DNA of 64,000 bases from positions 139,897,939 through 139,961,938 of the forward strand of contig NC_039359.1 in NCBI RefSeq assembly GCF_003573695.1, written 5' to 3'. This stretch comes from Papaver somniferum. Taxonomy: Eukaryota; Streptophyta; Magnoliopsida; Ranunculales; Papaveraceae. The translations under genes and the position numbers were made by a program. The stretch's first letter is position 1, and each line of letters begins with the position of its first letter. The notes under the pieces were generated by a model. It saw nothing but the letters and a program-made list of their open reading frames with translations. It did not search any database and was not told the DNA's origin. Of this stretch, positions 30,718 to 42,410 are shown one piece after another.

Positions 30718-33657
30718 TCACTTGCAATTAAATAAACAGATAGGCATTGCTTTGGGATCCAACTCCCAACATCCAGGCAAGGTTCCTACTTTTTCATCAG
30801 TCAACAAGGTTCTTACTTTATCATCAGTCAACTGGATTGCAGGAATTTGATGAGAGAATCTAAGCAATTCACGTCGTGGTATTTCAAGTATGGATTCACA
30901 GCCTGCTTTCATCTGACCCTTGAAAATCGTGTCATAACCAGAAACCGTTTCCAAAACCAACACCTTCATTGTACCTTCCACGTTTACAACCTTGCCTATG
31001 TCATACTCACATGTTTGGAGGTCAGAAGAAGACCATTCGGAACTCAAATTCCTGTATATTGCCCACACCTCCCCTTTCCTTGGATAGATCTCATAGTTGT
31101 TTTTCTTTACAGGTGCGGCTCCTTTTGAAAGATGAGAGAAAGAAGCAGTGTCATCAAACTCCATTTCGTCACCACTAGAAAAAACTCCACAGCATGTGGG
31201 CATTTTACTGTCAAGCCACTGCAACAAACCCCTTGGTGGGGTGCAAGCTTCAAGCCATTGTATATTCACTTTGAACTCCGGGGTCGATTCAACCTTTTTA
31301 ATCAGACCATAGTACTTGGGCAAGCCATCCAACTCACAATACAAAGCCCAAACCTGACCAGCTTGAAGTTTCTCTTCAGTTTTGTCATCTTCGAAGGAAT
31401 AAAAGACCGACTCTGGAAGTTCCTGAGGGTCTATAGTAGGCGAAGAAGGAGTTTGCTCAGGAGCTCTCTCTGCCTTTGCTGTCACACCATCTGAAGTACC
31501 TGGTGTCATAGATTCAGCTTTTGCTGTCACCCCATTCTTCGGCATATTAGATTCAGCTTTTGCCGTCACGTCATTCTTCGGCATATGAGGCTTCTCCTCT
31601 AATACAGATTTTAAGGAACCATTAATTTCACCACCAACAGTTTCAGCTTTCCCATCAATGTGATCAGAAACTTCTTCAAGGTTGCTGGGCAAGGAAGCGG
31701 GATCAAGTTCAAAATAACCTTCAGGAACATCTTTTCGTTCTCTACCATTTGTTCTAAATGAAGGAACCCTGTGAGAGAATCTTAACATTTGATTAGATGG
31801 TATCTGGAAGGAAGACATGCCATTGGTTTTGGTTGGCTTAAAAAGGCATACGAAACCTTTTAGCTTAACCAATTGTGCAACCAAAATGCCTGACTCGTTG
31901 GTGTAATCTGACTGGACAACTACAAATTCATACTCATACTCACTGTGGTTGTCCGGATCAGAGCTCCATTTGATGTTCCAGTTCTTGTAGAGGGCCCATG
32001 TTTCACCTTTTCGGGGATAGATCTTGTAAGTATTTCGAACACCTTTTTCCCAGACAATCTTATGGGAGAATGTACCTACATCTTCAATTGTATCACTCTT
32101 CTCGTGTTTGAATTTACCACAGGCAACGGGTAACCCACTTCTCTTCCAAGCAGTCTCACCTGGATCCCCAGCAACAAACTCCAACCATGTGATATCCACC
32201 TTGAAAGGCGAATATACTTTATTTATCCGAGCATAGAATCTGGGCATACCATCTAAATCGTCAAAAATGGCCCACATCTGATCAACAGCAAAGCATTCTT
32301 CACTCTTATCCCTGTCGAAGTCATAAAAATCTGGATCAGCAACTTCAAGGACGGTGGGTTCAGATCCTTCATGGTTGCCATCATCTTCAGCTACTTCCTC
32401 TCCATTATTCTTGCAGTTTTCAGCATTTCCATCTGGTGTACTTTCTTCAAGGACCTTCCTTTTATCTTTATCCACTGGCTCATTCATTTTAGTAGTCTCT
32501 CGTCTTGATCCGCTAGCTACATCGTCATCATCGCTCAAGTTCTCTTTGTAACTAACATCATGTTTTTGCCGAGATGATCTGCGAGTATCACGACCACTGT
32601 TGAGTCCAGGATTCTGCCCAGATTTGTGATCACCATCTTCTTCCATGTCGCAGCTGCTTTCATTTTCAGAACTGTCACTTTCCTCTTCTGAGTCGGACTT
32701 TCTTCCTCTTTTCCTGTTTTTGGTACCCAGAGGTTTAGGTTCAGTTTTCATTCCAGCTTCCACATGGACATTCACGTCTTCTTTTGCATAGGGTTTAGGT
32801 GCCCTACCAGCCGCGGTATCCCTTCCCGTCATTGTGGGTGGCTGTGGTACTGGTGGCACATTGCCACGATTTCCCTGTAGATTTACTGACGTAAACTTCT
32901 GACCATTCTGACTCGGGGCTTCTTTCTTTTGGGGCATTGGCTGGTTGTTAACTCCAGGAGGTATCCCTTGATTATTCAAATCATAAGCAATAAAAGGTTT
33001 CATGCAACTTTGACAGCGAAGAGCTCTGTTCATAATGTCTCTGTAGTATTGGTACCTTATACTGCAAAAAGGGCATGCAGTCCAGAATGTCTGTTGGCCA
33101 TTGGCATATGATGGTTGGGTCTGCTGTTTTTGCTGGTGAGGATTCATGCGTGCGAACTGTGCGGCTGTACCAGTAGCCACAGGATTAGAATGTTGTTTGC
33201 TCGGATAGTTATTCCTACTTGGCTGATTTTGAGACTGCCTCTGTTGACCAGGTCTCATAGTCTTACGCTTCTGATCAAACTGTGACCTTTTTGACTGGTC
33301 ACAAAGAAACCTCTGTGCTTCACCGATCAATTTAAAGGCAGCTTCTGCACCGGGAAACTTATTCTTATCAGGATGAAGCTGGAGGGCAAGCTTTCTGAAC
33401 TGTTTCTTAATGGATGCCTCATCAGCAGTTTGCTCAATCTGAAGGATGCCATACCAGTCTGGTTCCGACCCAACTACTTTGTGCTCAGCAGAACAGTGTA
33501 CTTCGCATACAGTTAGCATTTGACTGACATTTTCAATACTTGGATATAGTTTTTGGGCCTTAAAGACCATCATTCGAGCACCCACATAATCCTTGCTATC
33601 CATCTTCTTCTCAGCCAATTCCTTGGCTCTTACAGCCTCTTCTTTGTTGCACTCCAT
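30718..33657 (-). CDS. J-domain protein with zinc-ribbon-like motif and two DUF3444 domains (979 aa)
   Basis: A single uninterrupted coding exon from ATG at 33657. Residues 1-60 are a helical N-terminal region found in this plant family. The J domain is at about 67-131, with the HPD motif at 95-97 that stimulates Hsp70 ATPase. CPFC (195-198) and CQSC (215-218) form a zinc-ribbon-like pair. A basic NKRKRGRK-type nuclear signal (KNRKRGRK, 313-320) and an acidic Ser/Asp linker follow. DUF3444 domains cover about 441-655 and 751-965, each with a QMWAIF/QVWALY opening and an IYPRKGE core. The linker at 696-730 contains three copies of a (G/D)VTAKAE unit, and the C-terminus repeats RTLL/GTLP around TDEKV. 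Plant proteins of this architecture are probable nuclear Hsp70 co-chaperones; the DUF3444 partner is unknown. No disruption is seen, so this is the one clearly intact host gene here. Confidence 0.95.
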   Translation of the reverse strand: MECNKEEAVRAKELAEKKMDSKDYVGARMMVFKAQKLYPSIENVSQMLTVCEVHCSAEHKVVGSEPDWYGILQIEQTADEASIKKQFRKLALQLHPDKNKFPGAEAAFKLIGEAQRFLCDQSKRSQFDQKRKTMRPGQQRQSQNQPSRNNYPSKQHSNPVATGTAAQFARMNPHQQKQQTQPSYANGQQTFWTACPFCSIRYQYYRDIMNRALRCQSCMKPFIAYDLNNQGIPPGVNNQPMPQKKEAPSQNGQKFTSVNLQGNRGNVPPVPQPPTMTGRDTAAGRAPKPYAKEDVNVHVEAGMKTEPKPLGTKNRKRGRKSDSEEESDSSENESSCDMEEDGDHKSGQNPGLNSGRDTRRSSRQKHDVSYKENLSDDDDVASGSRRETTKMNEPVDKDKRKVLEESTPDGNAENCKNNGEEVAEDDGNHEGSEPTVLEVADPDFYDFDRDKSEECFAVDQMWAIFDDLDGMPRFYARINKVYSPFKVDITWLEFVAGDPGETAWKRSGLPVACGKFKHEKSDTIEDVGTFSHKIVWEKGVRNTYKIYPRKGETWALYKNWNIKWSSDPDNHSEYEYEFVVVQSDYTNESGILVAQLVKLKGFVCLFKPTKTNGMSSFQIPSNQMLRFSHRVPSFRTNGRERKDVPEGYFELDPASLPSNLEEVSDHIDGKAETVGGEINGSLKSVLEEKPHMPKNDVTAKAESNMPKNGVTAKAESMTPGTSDGVTAKAERAPEQTPSSPTIDPQELPESVFYSFEDDKTEEKLQAGQVWALYCELDGLPKYYGLIKKVESTPEFKVNIQWLEACTPPRGLLQWLDSKMPTCCGVFSSGDEMEFDDTASFSHLSKGAAPVKKNNYEIYPRKGEVWAIYRNLSSEWSSSDLQTCEYDIGKVVNVEGTMKVLVLETVSGYDTIFKGQMKAGCESILEIPRRELLRFSHQIPAIQLTDDKVRTLLTDEKVGTLPGCWELDPKAMPICLFNCK

Positions 33658-33672
33658 TGATAAATTCAGGAG

Positions 33673-34585
33673 CTGAAAAACACTGGTAGTTACTGCTTTA
33701 TATATTGTTCAAACCAGTCGGCGCAAAACAAAACTTCTGTATCACAATTGAAAGAACAGATCAACACCCATATCTGTCCTCCCAAAGTCTTATTAATGAA
33801 CCAAGATGCAGCCCACCTGTGCAAAGTCCATATTGATTATTGATACAAGGAAAGAACCGGAAGCAGACAAACAGTGGGTGCAATTTTTTTACAACTATAA
33901 ACAATGAGAGTTTTACCTTCAAAAATGAAGCAACCTTAGATCCAAGACACTCCAAATTCCAAAAGAAACCCAACCCCCGGTCTAGATTTCAAACCTGATA
34001 AGATACAAGAACTTAGTGTAAGCACTAATAAACAGAACCACAAAAATACACACCATTATACACAAAACAGAAACAAACTAACATGCAAATACTTAAAACA
34101 CAAGAGACGGATAAAACAATAAAAACCCTTGAACCCTAACACATATCAGCAACCTAATTGAGTCTTCTTCATCACCAACAACAACAAAAAATCCCCAAAT
34201 CCACCAACAAAAAAATAAAACAAAAAAAGTAGAAAAACCCAATTTTGGCCAAGCATAACAAAGTCCAACCCAGCATTGTAAACAACTCACTAAATACAAA
34301 AACAGATCGAAAAACCCCATTCGGTAAAAAAAAAATTGAAATCAAAATAACTACAATATCAACGACGACGACGACAACAACAACAACATGCCCTGTGCAG
34401 CAGACACAGTAGAATTAAACCACCCTTTGAGACTCTTCACTCAAAACCAACAACTTACTGACTTTACGCACAAACCCTAGAATTTTACAACAACAAAAGA
34501 AAACCTAAAAATTGAAAGATATAAAATAACAAACTGAATCAACAAAATGAAGAAAAAATTAACAGACGTAGAAGAAATTACTTAC
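33673..34585 (-). other. 5'UTR intron of the J-domain gene (913 bp)
   Basis: On the minus strand, exon 1 ends CGAGTATTA before a GTAAGTAATT donor at 34585. The acceptor TTTTTCAG ends at 33673, 15 bases before the ATG. Both sites fit the plant consensus well. The intron is AT-rich with no ORF and holds a (GAC/AAC)n run at about 34358-34390. A leader intron of this size is common in constitutively expressed plant genes. Confidence 0.75.
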
Positions 34586-34623
34586 TAATACTCGATTCAG
34601 ATGTGTGAAATAGAGAAGAATCT

Positions 34624-34905
34624 CAAGTGTTGGGTTTCTCTCTAGAGAGAGAAAAAGAGAAGACTCTGAGCAGCGGGAAGGAAACCAAAAAAAGAACAAA
34701 ATACTTCTCTCTTCAGACATTTCATTTTCTCTTATGGGGAGTCAATGGAATTATCAACGGCTATAAATAATAAGAACACTCTAGAACACCACCATCCAAC
34801 GGTTGTTATAACAGAATGAAATTTATAAAGGCACCCAAAACAGTCTTATAAGCTAACCTATTGGTGCCTCTTACAGGGTGTTAGGATGCCAGAAGCAGAA
34901 TTGTC
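34624..34905. repeat. Promoter/leader segment of the J-domain gene, copy 1 of a direct duplication
   Basis: From CAAGTGTTGGGTTTCTCTCT onward this segment recurs at 35583-35860, offset 959 bp, same orientation. It covers the leader exon, the TATA-like box and the GCTATAAATAATAAG region, and ends in MITE-like GGATGCCAGAAGCAGA. Differences are small indels and a few substitutions. Confidence 0.9.
34762..34772 (-). promoter_or_regulatory. TATA-like box and leader exon of the J-domain gene
   Basis: The minus strand reads TATTATTTATAG about 175 bases upstream of the intron donor. CT-rich leader sequence with a CTCTCTAGAGAGAG palindrome (about 34638-34653) lies in the inferred exon 1 (roughly 34586-34730). 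The same box is repeated in the duplicated copy near 35714. Confidence 0.4.
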
Positions 34906-35582
34906 CCAAAAAAAAATTCTTCATGTTTGGAAGCCGGAAGCAAAACTTAATCTAAAACTGAAAAGCAAAAAACTAAAATAAAAAATTTTCATGTTTGGAT
35001 GCCGGAAGCAGAAGTCAATTACTGAAGTCAAAAGCAAAAAGATTTTATTTCGCAGAAAATTAGGTTACTTGTTTCTAAAGTCATTTTGAAATGTTGTCGA
35101 CAAACTAACTTCTAATCTTTCGATTAAAATTGAAAAGTAAATTCTCAAGGTGTACCAGTGTAGTCGATCTCGTCTGTTTCGGTCGAGATCTCGCCGAGAA
35201 TTCCAGTCTTGCCATTTAATTGACACAAAATGTGCAATATCGCCGAGACGAAATTTGACCGGAAATCTTGCTTGACTAGGTCGAGATCAAGCGTAGACGA
35301 GCCAACTGAGACGAGGGTATCTTGGGAAATAGATATATCGTGTTTGGACATTAAACGTATGCAATCTATCTCACACAAAACTTTGAAACTCAATCTATCT
35401 CATACAAAACTTTGCAACTTATTTTCCAGTTTGATAGAAGTAATCGGATCAAAAGTTTTTGATTTCCCTAATTCAGCTTGGAATCTATTAAATTTGATCA
35501 ACTTCTTCTTACTAAACTAAATTTTTAATCCTCCGGTAACAATTGAATTAGTCTGAAAAGGATAGGGTACCAAGTACACCAC

Positions 35583-35860
35583 CAAGTGTTGGGTTTCTCT
35601 CTAGAGAGAGAAAAAGAGAAGACTCTGAGCAGCGAGAAGGAAACCAAAAAAAAAAACTTCTCTCTTCAGACATTTCATTTTCTTTTATGGGAGTCAATGG
35701 AATTATCAACGGCTATAAATAATAAGAACACTCTAGAACACCACCATCCAACGGTTGTTATAACACAATGGAATTTATAAATGCACAAAAAAAAACTTAC
35801 AAGCAGACCTATTGGTGCCTTTTACAAGGTATTCGGATACCAGAAGCAAAAGTATTTTCG
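35583..35860. repeat. Copy 2 of the duplicated promoter/leader segment
   Basis: About 93-95 percent similar by eye to 34624-34905, including the CTCTCTAGAGAGAG palindrome, AACGGCTATAAATAATAAG and ACCACCATCCAACGGTTG. No coding exon follows it on the minus strand before copy 1, so a transcript starting here would read through about 1 kb into the same gene. Confidence 0.9.
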
Positions 35861-35924
35861 CTTCTCCGGAAGCTGAAGTGTAATCTCAAAAAGCAAAAGC
35901 AATGAAAATATGCTTCACAAAAAG

Positions 35925-36107
35925 CAGGGTGTTTGGATATCAAAAGCAGATTCTCCGGAAGTAGAAGTCAATCCCAGAAGTCAAAATTAAAGAAAATATG
36001 TTTGGCGAAAAGTATATTTTTTTTGCTTCTAGATGTCATTTTGAAATTCTGTTCCCAAAATTAATTAAGTCGAAAAGTAACTTCTAAAATGGCATCCAAA
36101 CACCCTG
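35925..36107. mobile_element. hAT-like MITE, 183 bp
   Basis: Perfect 14-bp terminal inverted repeats CAGGGTGTTTGGAT (35925-35938) and ATCCAAACACCCTG (36094-36107). CAGGG is a usual hAT terminus. The expected 8-bp target duplication is not seen, probably because neighbouring copies have recombined. Confidence 0.65.
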
Positions 36108-36490
36108 TAAGATTGTTTGGATACCAGAAGCAGAAGTCAATCCCAGAAGTTAGATGCAAAAAAAAAAAATGCTTCGCGAAAGTTAACTTTTTTTCTTCTA
36201 TAAATCATTCTAAATTCTATTGCCAAATTAACTTCTGGATTTTCGACTTCTGGGTGTATCCAAACGCCTTATCAGCAAAATTTGAGGATATTTGGATACC
36301 AGATGTAGAAGTGCTCCTGAAGAAGAATCCAATCCTAGAAGTCAGAGTAAAAAATAATGCTTCGTAATGCTTAACTTTTTTGTTTTTTGGAAGTCGTTCT
36401 CAAATTTGTTCCCAGAATAACTTCTGACTCTTTTTGCTTCTAAAAGTAGAACAAATACTTCTTAAGGTGAATCCAAACACCATTAACTTT

Positions 36491-38729
36491 TTTGCTTGTA
36501 GATATCATTCTTCATTTTTGTTCCCAACCTAACTTTTTAGTTATAGAATTCCAAATATTATTTATTAAGGTGTATTCAAATCTTTAAAAGGAATTTTATG
36601 GATGTGCTTCTCGCTGTGCACAATTCTCTATTGATCGAAAGGGTCAAGCTAGTTGTTTCGTTTTTGAGGGAAGGTAAGTTTCACTGGCAAAGAAGAGTTT
36701 CCCTTGTAAGTAACCTTAGGATTTATATGAAATCACATGCTTTTGTTGTATCAATATTTTTGTAACTCAAAACGAATGAAATCTCAATTTATTTTTAAAA
36801 TATTTAGCAAACCGCAACAAAAACTACCCAAAACTGACCGCACACACAACCCACCCAAATAGTCCATCATGTTAGTTTTTGGGAGGCAAATCGCGTTCTA
36901 ATGTGTATGTGGTCGGTTTGGGAGAGTTTTTTGTTGCCTCGAATGTTCTATGTAGATAAGGTCAAGAAATGCTCAAAATCGTATGTTGAACGTGAGAGTT
37001 ATGTGTGAACGACTACATATGGCTTGTGGAGGCCGGCTCCTTGATTGTGGGTCCCTATGATGAGCACGCGAAGCTCAAGGAGGTTTATCCACGTTTTTTG
37101 GTAAGTTCGTGCGACTCAGACTCATCTTGCCAGTCGTCAGCATGTTTGGGGGGTGGGGGTGGGGTGAGGAAGAGGCTTGTGCATGAGTCTCATGTCTGTA
37201 TGGGACTTTAAGATGAGGTAGTAGTGCTCAGAGTTCATGAGGATGACTGGGATTTCTTCTGGAGTTCAAGTCTCATAGAGTCAGCTGAGACGTGTTCAAG
37301 ATACTAAAGGTGTGGCTTACATGCCTAACAATGTCTTTTGTTTATAAGAGAGTATGAAAACACTTTTATTTGACTAGCGTGTCTCGCAGAGATGTGCTAG
37401 GATTTAGTCGTGATTGTGTCAATATTATGGAGCAGACACGACCAGTGTATCTCGAAAGGATGTTCTAGGAGTCTGTCGCAAGGCCTTGGGAAAAAATGAC
37501 CAGCGTATCATGCGAGACTGTAATACTCATTAACCCGAGGTAATACTTGAGTCGTCCTCTAAAGTAGACATGACCAGTTGTATCTCGCGGGATGTACTAG
37601 CAATCAGTTTATACGCTTGGGTAGGAGTGAGTTATGAGTCAATTGTGGACGCTTCATGAGGCTTCATAGAGGATATGACTGGCGTATATCGCGGGTATGT
37701 GCTAGTAATTGAGGTTGTTTATGTAAACCAAGAGTCGAGTCTCTCTCATGAGAGTTGAGTTTGGCCCATGAGTACTGAGCTTAATCCTAGATGATTGAAG
37801 CTCATGACGTAAGGGTTAAGGCTTACCATATGGAATGGAGGCTCCGGGCATTTAGACAGAGATTCGAGAGATTCAGACTGAGCTTGTATTTTACTCAAGA
37901 TCCAGATCACGAGCTTTGGCTTTATAGTAAGTCTTGAGGATAACTATGGAATTACCATTTTTCCAATTTATTAAATTTCATTAGAATCACTTTTTGCCCT
38001 TGGTTCGAGAACAGGTAAAATGATTTCCCTAGTCCGAAAAATTATCTAAATGATCATTTTTGCCTTTGTCGAAATTTCACCATCTATATTAAGTATCATA
38101 CTCATAGTAGAGCCTTGATTGTTCTATGATTGATGATTATATAAATGGTGCAACTCCATTTGCTGGGATTCTCCGGATATGTGCTTGATTGTTTTCTGAT
38201 TGTTCTATGATTATACGTGTTCCTTTGTTGCTGGGATTCTCCGGATATGTGCTCATGATTAGGGTTTCAGCTGAACTTTACTGTTCTGGTTTTGTTGGTT
38301 GCGTTATTTAAGGGCATGGTAGCAAGTATTATGGGGTGAACAACTTTTAACGCATAACTTGACCAGATGTGAAATTGATATCATCTTGACTTTATGGCTA
38401 TGTATAGTCCCCTAACTGCGGGAATTGATGCCTGGTCTTTGATTTTGACTTGAACTTGTATTGTGTGCAATGCGCAACTTTGGATGATCTTTATCTTCCG
38501 ATAAAATTCTTGACCTTTGTCTTGTTGGACGTGTGATGGTAGTGCTCTCCACCTTGGTTGCATATAATCCTTATCACGAGAGAGATACAACTCACAAGTT
38601 CTTAGTTTGAACTTGATAGTTTGGAAGGTCACCGTCACGCATTGGTATGAGCTATATTCTAAGTTGATTATGATCATTAGTGAGAGTTTTAAAGAGTTCG
38701 GATCTTCTAGTCATGTTACGTTTCATGTG
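36491..38729. other. No gene seen; degenerate repeats
   Basis: Between 37370 and 37710 the phrase GACCAGCGTATCTCGCGG, followed by GATGTGCTAG, recurs at least five times about 60-90 bp apart with many changes. GCTGGGATTCTCCGGATATG occurs twice, at about 38163 and 38230. The rest is unremarkable, with stops in every frame. Confidence 0.45.
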
Positions 38730-39540
38730 AGTGATAAGTGCTTAATTCTTGCGTATTTACTACTCAAATTATATTTATTAGTTCTCCATTTTGTACATAT
38801 TTGATAAGTATGGATATTATTGCATTTTTTAGGAAATAAAGTTCGATAAACTAGAAAACATAATTTTGCTGGTAAAATGGAGGAAATAAAGTGATTTATA
38901 ATTGAATGGACTAAGCCCGAAAGGAAGAGCATGGAGAATTATATCATTGGTTTGGTAAACGTGCCAATGCGTGTGTAGAAAGTGTGGAGCCCATTTATTC
39001 ACAAATATGGCTAATTATGTCGACATCATTTATAAGATATTTGAAGATATTTTTTTATAAAAAAGCAAATAAATATGTTATAGGTAAGAAATCTACATGA
39101 AGTAATTGATGGGATTAAATATATGAAGAATATATGGAAATAATATTACTCTTTATGGTTGGAGTTAATAAAAAATAATATAATTTTCAAATAAGGAAAA
39201 TTATAAGTGCACGAGAATTAGATTATTTGACATGTGACACATTTTTATTGGACGATAATGTGGCAGTGGAAATGGAAAATGAAAGTGGTTTCCTTTGAAA
39301 GCTATATAAATAGTGGTGAAAGCAGAGGGAAAGAGAATTCATTATGGCATGGCCATTTTTGGTTTGAGTTCGAGTGTTGTACTAGTTTAGGATTTTCTTT
39401 TTTAATTTTGTAATGGAGTAATCTCTTTGTGGGGTTAAGGAAGTGTTTATGGGTAAAAACTGATCCTGATGGTTTTAGTAAATTTGGGAGTGCCGCCGAG
39501 AAACGAATCTAAATCCTAAACAAATGCACTGCACGGGAGT
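38730..39540 (+). repeat. Possible solo LTR with TATA box
   Basis: Begins TGATAAGTGCTTAATTCTTG, a start seen in some plant Ty3 LTRs. It has a TATATAAATAG box at about 39303-39313 followed by a leader-like GAAAGCAGAGGGAAAG stretch. The right end, target duplication and partner copy were not found, so this is tentative. Confidence 0.3.
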
Positions 39541-40739
39541 GCTTTAGATTTGAGAGATCAATCTGTACAATCCTGGCCTAAACCAAGAAATGGTCATTCC
39601 AGTCTTACTTCGGTCACAAAGTGAAGGAGAAGGGTTGATCTTAGGTAGGGAAGCGAAGAAGGTGTTGAGATTAAAATATTGAATTTTGAGGGTGTGACTG
39701 TTCTATGACTTGTATCAGAATTTGGAACTGACTTGAGGAATATAAGTTATCAGTTCTTAGTGTTTTTCTGGATACTTGTGTTGTTGTTAACCAAAACTCT
39801 CTTGTCCTTTGGTCGAAATAGGTAGAAACCTATTTATACAAGTCATAATTGAATGCACCTTGATCTCGTAGGAAGTGGAAGTGGTTGAGTGATGGAGAAG
39901 TGGGGTAATGTGTAAATGTTAGGAACCACGTCTCCACTATGAAGGGAAACGGGTTAGTTTACACCCACTACTTTATGCCGCCACTAACTATCCGCTTTCC
40001 TGACACATTCTTATAATAGGCGTGTTGTACGCCGCACGCTGTAAACCGCCAGACCAATACCCTGATGAGCATCCCCCAGTTTGTGACATGTTTGATGTCT
40101 TGAGTATTTTCGTGGAAAAAGTGCAGCAGATTGCTGAGTGGGTCTTGTGTGCAATACTTGGCTATTATGATTAATCCTACGCCAGCTAAATGGCGGATAA
40201 TCATGTGTGGCAAGTTAAGTCATGATACCTGCCGTAGGAAAATGGTGTGTGATGCAATTAGGTTAGTTTTGGTTGTCCACCTGAGACTTATTATAGGCCG
40301 TTTAACTCAGTGGCGAAGTTGGACGGCTGAGATTGCAGTTTATGAGAGAAGGTTGCCGTTGATTATGGCCACATCCTGTTGGCACCTTGTGATGGCATAG
40401 CGGCGCCAATGGCACAGTGGCGCGATTGGAACATGCCAGTGGCGTAGTGGCGCGATTGGCACATGCCAGTGGCGTAGTGGCACGATAGCGCCTGGCGTAG
40501 CCGTGGTCGTTATATCTTAGCATATTGGTGTTGGACCCAAATATGGCTCGACAATATTGGCTCTCCGTATCAAACTTAATGCCCTAGGTAGCATTATTTG
40601 GCATGGTTGGCGTAGCAACCTTACCTAAATTAGGGTTTGGCATGCCAAAACCCTAATTAGCGCGTGTGGGAACGGCCACAGGCGCAAGAATAGCCATGGG
40701 TGGCCATAACATAGTGCCATTTTTAGGGTTTAATGGGTC
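39541..40739 (-). repeat. LTR-like host sequence of element E1, left part
   Basis: A TATAAATAGG box reads on the minus strand near 39832-39841. GC-richer sequence to its right holds three copies of a 30-bp unit (GTGGCGCGATTGGCACATGC) at 40416-40500. The sequence continues across the E1 insertion at 56135. It is probably the U3 part of a minus-strand LTR from another Ty3 element. No coding sequence. Confidence 0.35.
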
Positions 40740-40744
40740 CCGCA

Positions 40745-42385
40745 TGATAGACACATTTTTGTGTCTAAGTTGTTCTCAATTTTCTATATTGTTAGCACTC
40801 AATTTTGTACTAATTTTGGTATTTTATGTGTTTGTAGGCATTTTTGGAAAATTCGGCTCGAAAAGTTGATTTTGGCACCCGGATGGCGCATGTTATTCGG
40901 ACTCTCACTTTTGGATAAGGGAAACTCAATTACTAAGGGGCACCTTAGTTGGGCACCTGCTAATCGCACCCCGTCACTGGTTAAGGGGACTCCATCTTCT
41001 TCCTTGATTTGAAAAGAAAACTGGCGGGAAAATCTGGCAGCAACGAACCAGAATTAGGGTTGAGTTTTTAGTCGTGATTTAAAGAGACTCAATCACTGGA
41101 ATTTACTGTGGTTATTCTATTCGGACGAACAGGGTTGGTAAGAGTGATAAAAACGATTAAAATTGGCTGGATATTCAGATAAATATAAACAGAGGAGTAC
41201 GAGATATAATTTTTCAAATTTCCGTGATTTTCTGTGGAAGATTTGTTGGTGATTCCGTGATATTTTTTCGAGGATTTTAATTGGAGATATCCTGTTATGC
41301 TGAAACAGGATAGGTAAGTCAGTTGGATTCAAGGAAAGAAGAATATTTTCACGGTTGGAGAAAAAAAGGACACGGGGATATCTCGAGTCTTCCATGAGTC
41401 AGTTGAGATATGTCTGGAGGATTTTGTGTGCTGAGGCGACTTATACTGGATAAACATACGTGCAGAATCTTGTTTAGAGTGTGTTGAGTTGTAGAAGACG
41501 CGTGAAGATCAAAGAAAAAGAAAATTATTCCCATGCAACAGCAGAAAAGGAAAGAAGATCAGATAGAGTTATTACGCGTGATCTCTCATCCCTGTTGAGT
41601 ATAAATAAAGTGTTGAGGTTCAGAGTAAGGGGATGGAGAGTTTGGGGAGTTGAGGGGACCGATTTGGAAGTTGCAGTGAAGAACAGAAGGAGTTGTAGAG
41701 AAGAAAACCAGATAACAACAGGCAAAGACAGTCGCATAAAGTGTTACCTTATCTTTCAAATTCATTATCTTTGTAACAACTTTTGCAACAATTATTTCGA
41801 ATTCGCAACAGTACTGCTAGGGTTTCTCTGTAACCGTTGGTTTTGTAACAGTTATCCCTGTTACAAACTCGATGCATTATATTATTTCCAATAAATACAC
41901 CTTTTGAGCCATGTTTCTATCTTTTGGGTGAGTTTGCGACATGAGGAGCTAAACCCCAACACTGGGACGACGGAGGAAGCCATTCTTCATGCATGTGGTA
42001 ATTCTATTTAATTCCTTTATGACTATTTGCACTATTATAATTGGTTTATGATTTTTCTTGATTATTTGTGATTTCCTTAGATGTTGCATGCTTAGTCTTA
42101 GGTACTTTTGATGCGTCATGCTTGTGATTTACGTATAATTCATTACAGAATCTACCTTGGCAAAGATTTAGAGTCGATGTTTATTATTTTATGAGCTATA
42201 ATTGTCCGAAATTAATAGTTGAACCGCATGAATGTGAGAATTGGTGGAATCCTGAGTCCCAGTCATCTCTTCATCCCGTCAAGATTTTTGTATATAATTT
42301 CCTTATTTTCTTTATTAAGTCTTAAAACAAATTCTCAACAAGTCTCAGTGAACGACAACCTTTACCACTATATAAAATTCGATCA
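40745..42385 (+). repeat. LTR1 of E1 (1,641 bp)
   Basis: From TGATAGACACATTTTTGTG to ATTCGATCA. A TATAAATA box is at 41600-41607. Nearly identical to 52927-54572; a 16-bp AAATAAACATTTTTGG-type segment near the start is present only in LTR2. ORFs inside are shadows. Confidence 0.95.
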
Positions 42386-42410
42386 AGTTTTGGCGCCGAC
42401 GACGCGGACT
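42386..42410 (+). other. Primer-binding site of E1
   Basis: Five bases after LTR1 the sequence reads TGGCGCCGACGACGCGGAC. Its first eight bases complement the CGGCGCCA end of plant tRNA-Asp. The same site follows LTR2 near 54578. Confidence 0.65.

Larger units (their letters stand above)
34877..36490. mobile_element. Cluster of hAT-like foldback MITE pieces
   Basis: The phrase TGTTTGGATACCAGAAGCAG and its inverse TATCCAAACACC recur near 34877, 34990, 35925, 36112 and 36288, with closing ends near 36107, 36265 and 36483. The pieces are 150-200 bp, with inner sequence rich in AGAAGTCAATCCCAGAAGTC. They are degenerate and partly overlapping. The promoter duplication lies among them. Confidence 0.6.

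Noticed and set aside
30847..33111. Several plus-strand ORFs of 60-120 residues
   Set aside because: All are antisense shadows of the 979-residue J-domain protein.
41481..41894. 137-residue ORF and its copy at 53648-54094
   Set aside because: Both lie wholly within LTR1 and LTR2 of E1; no conserved protein and the copies differ by a frameshift at the end.
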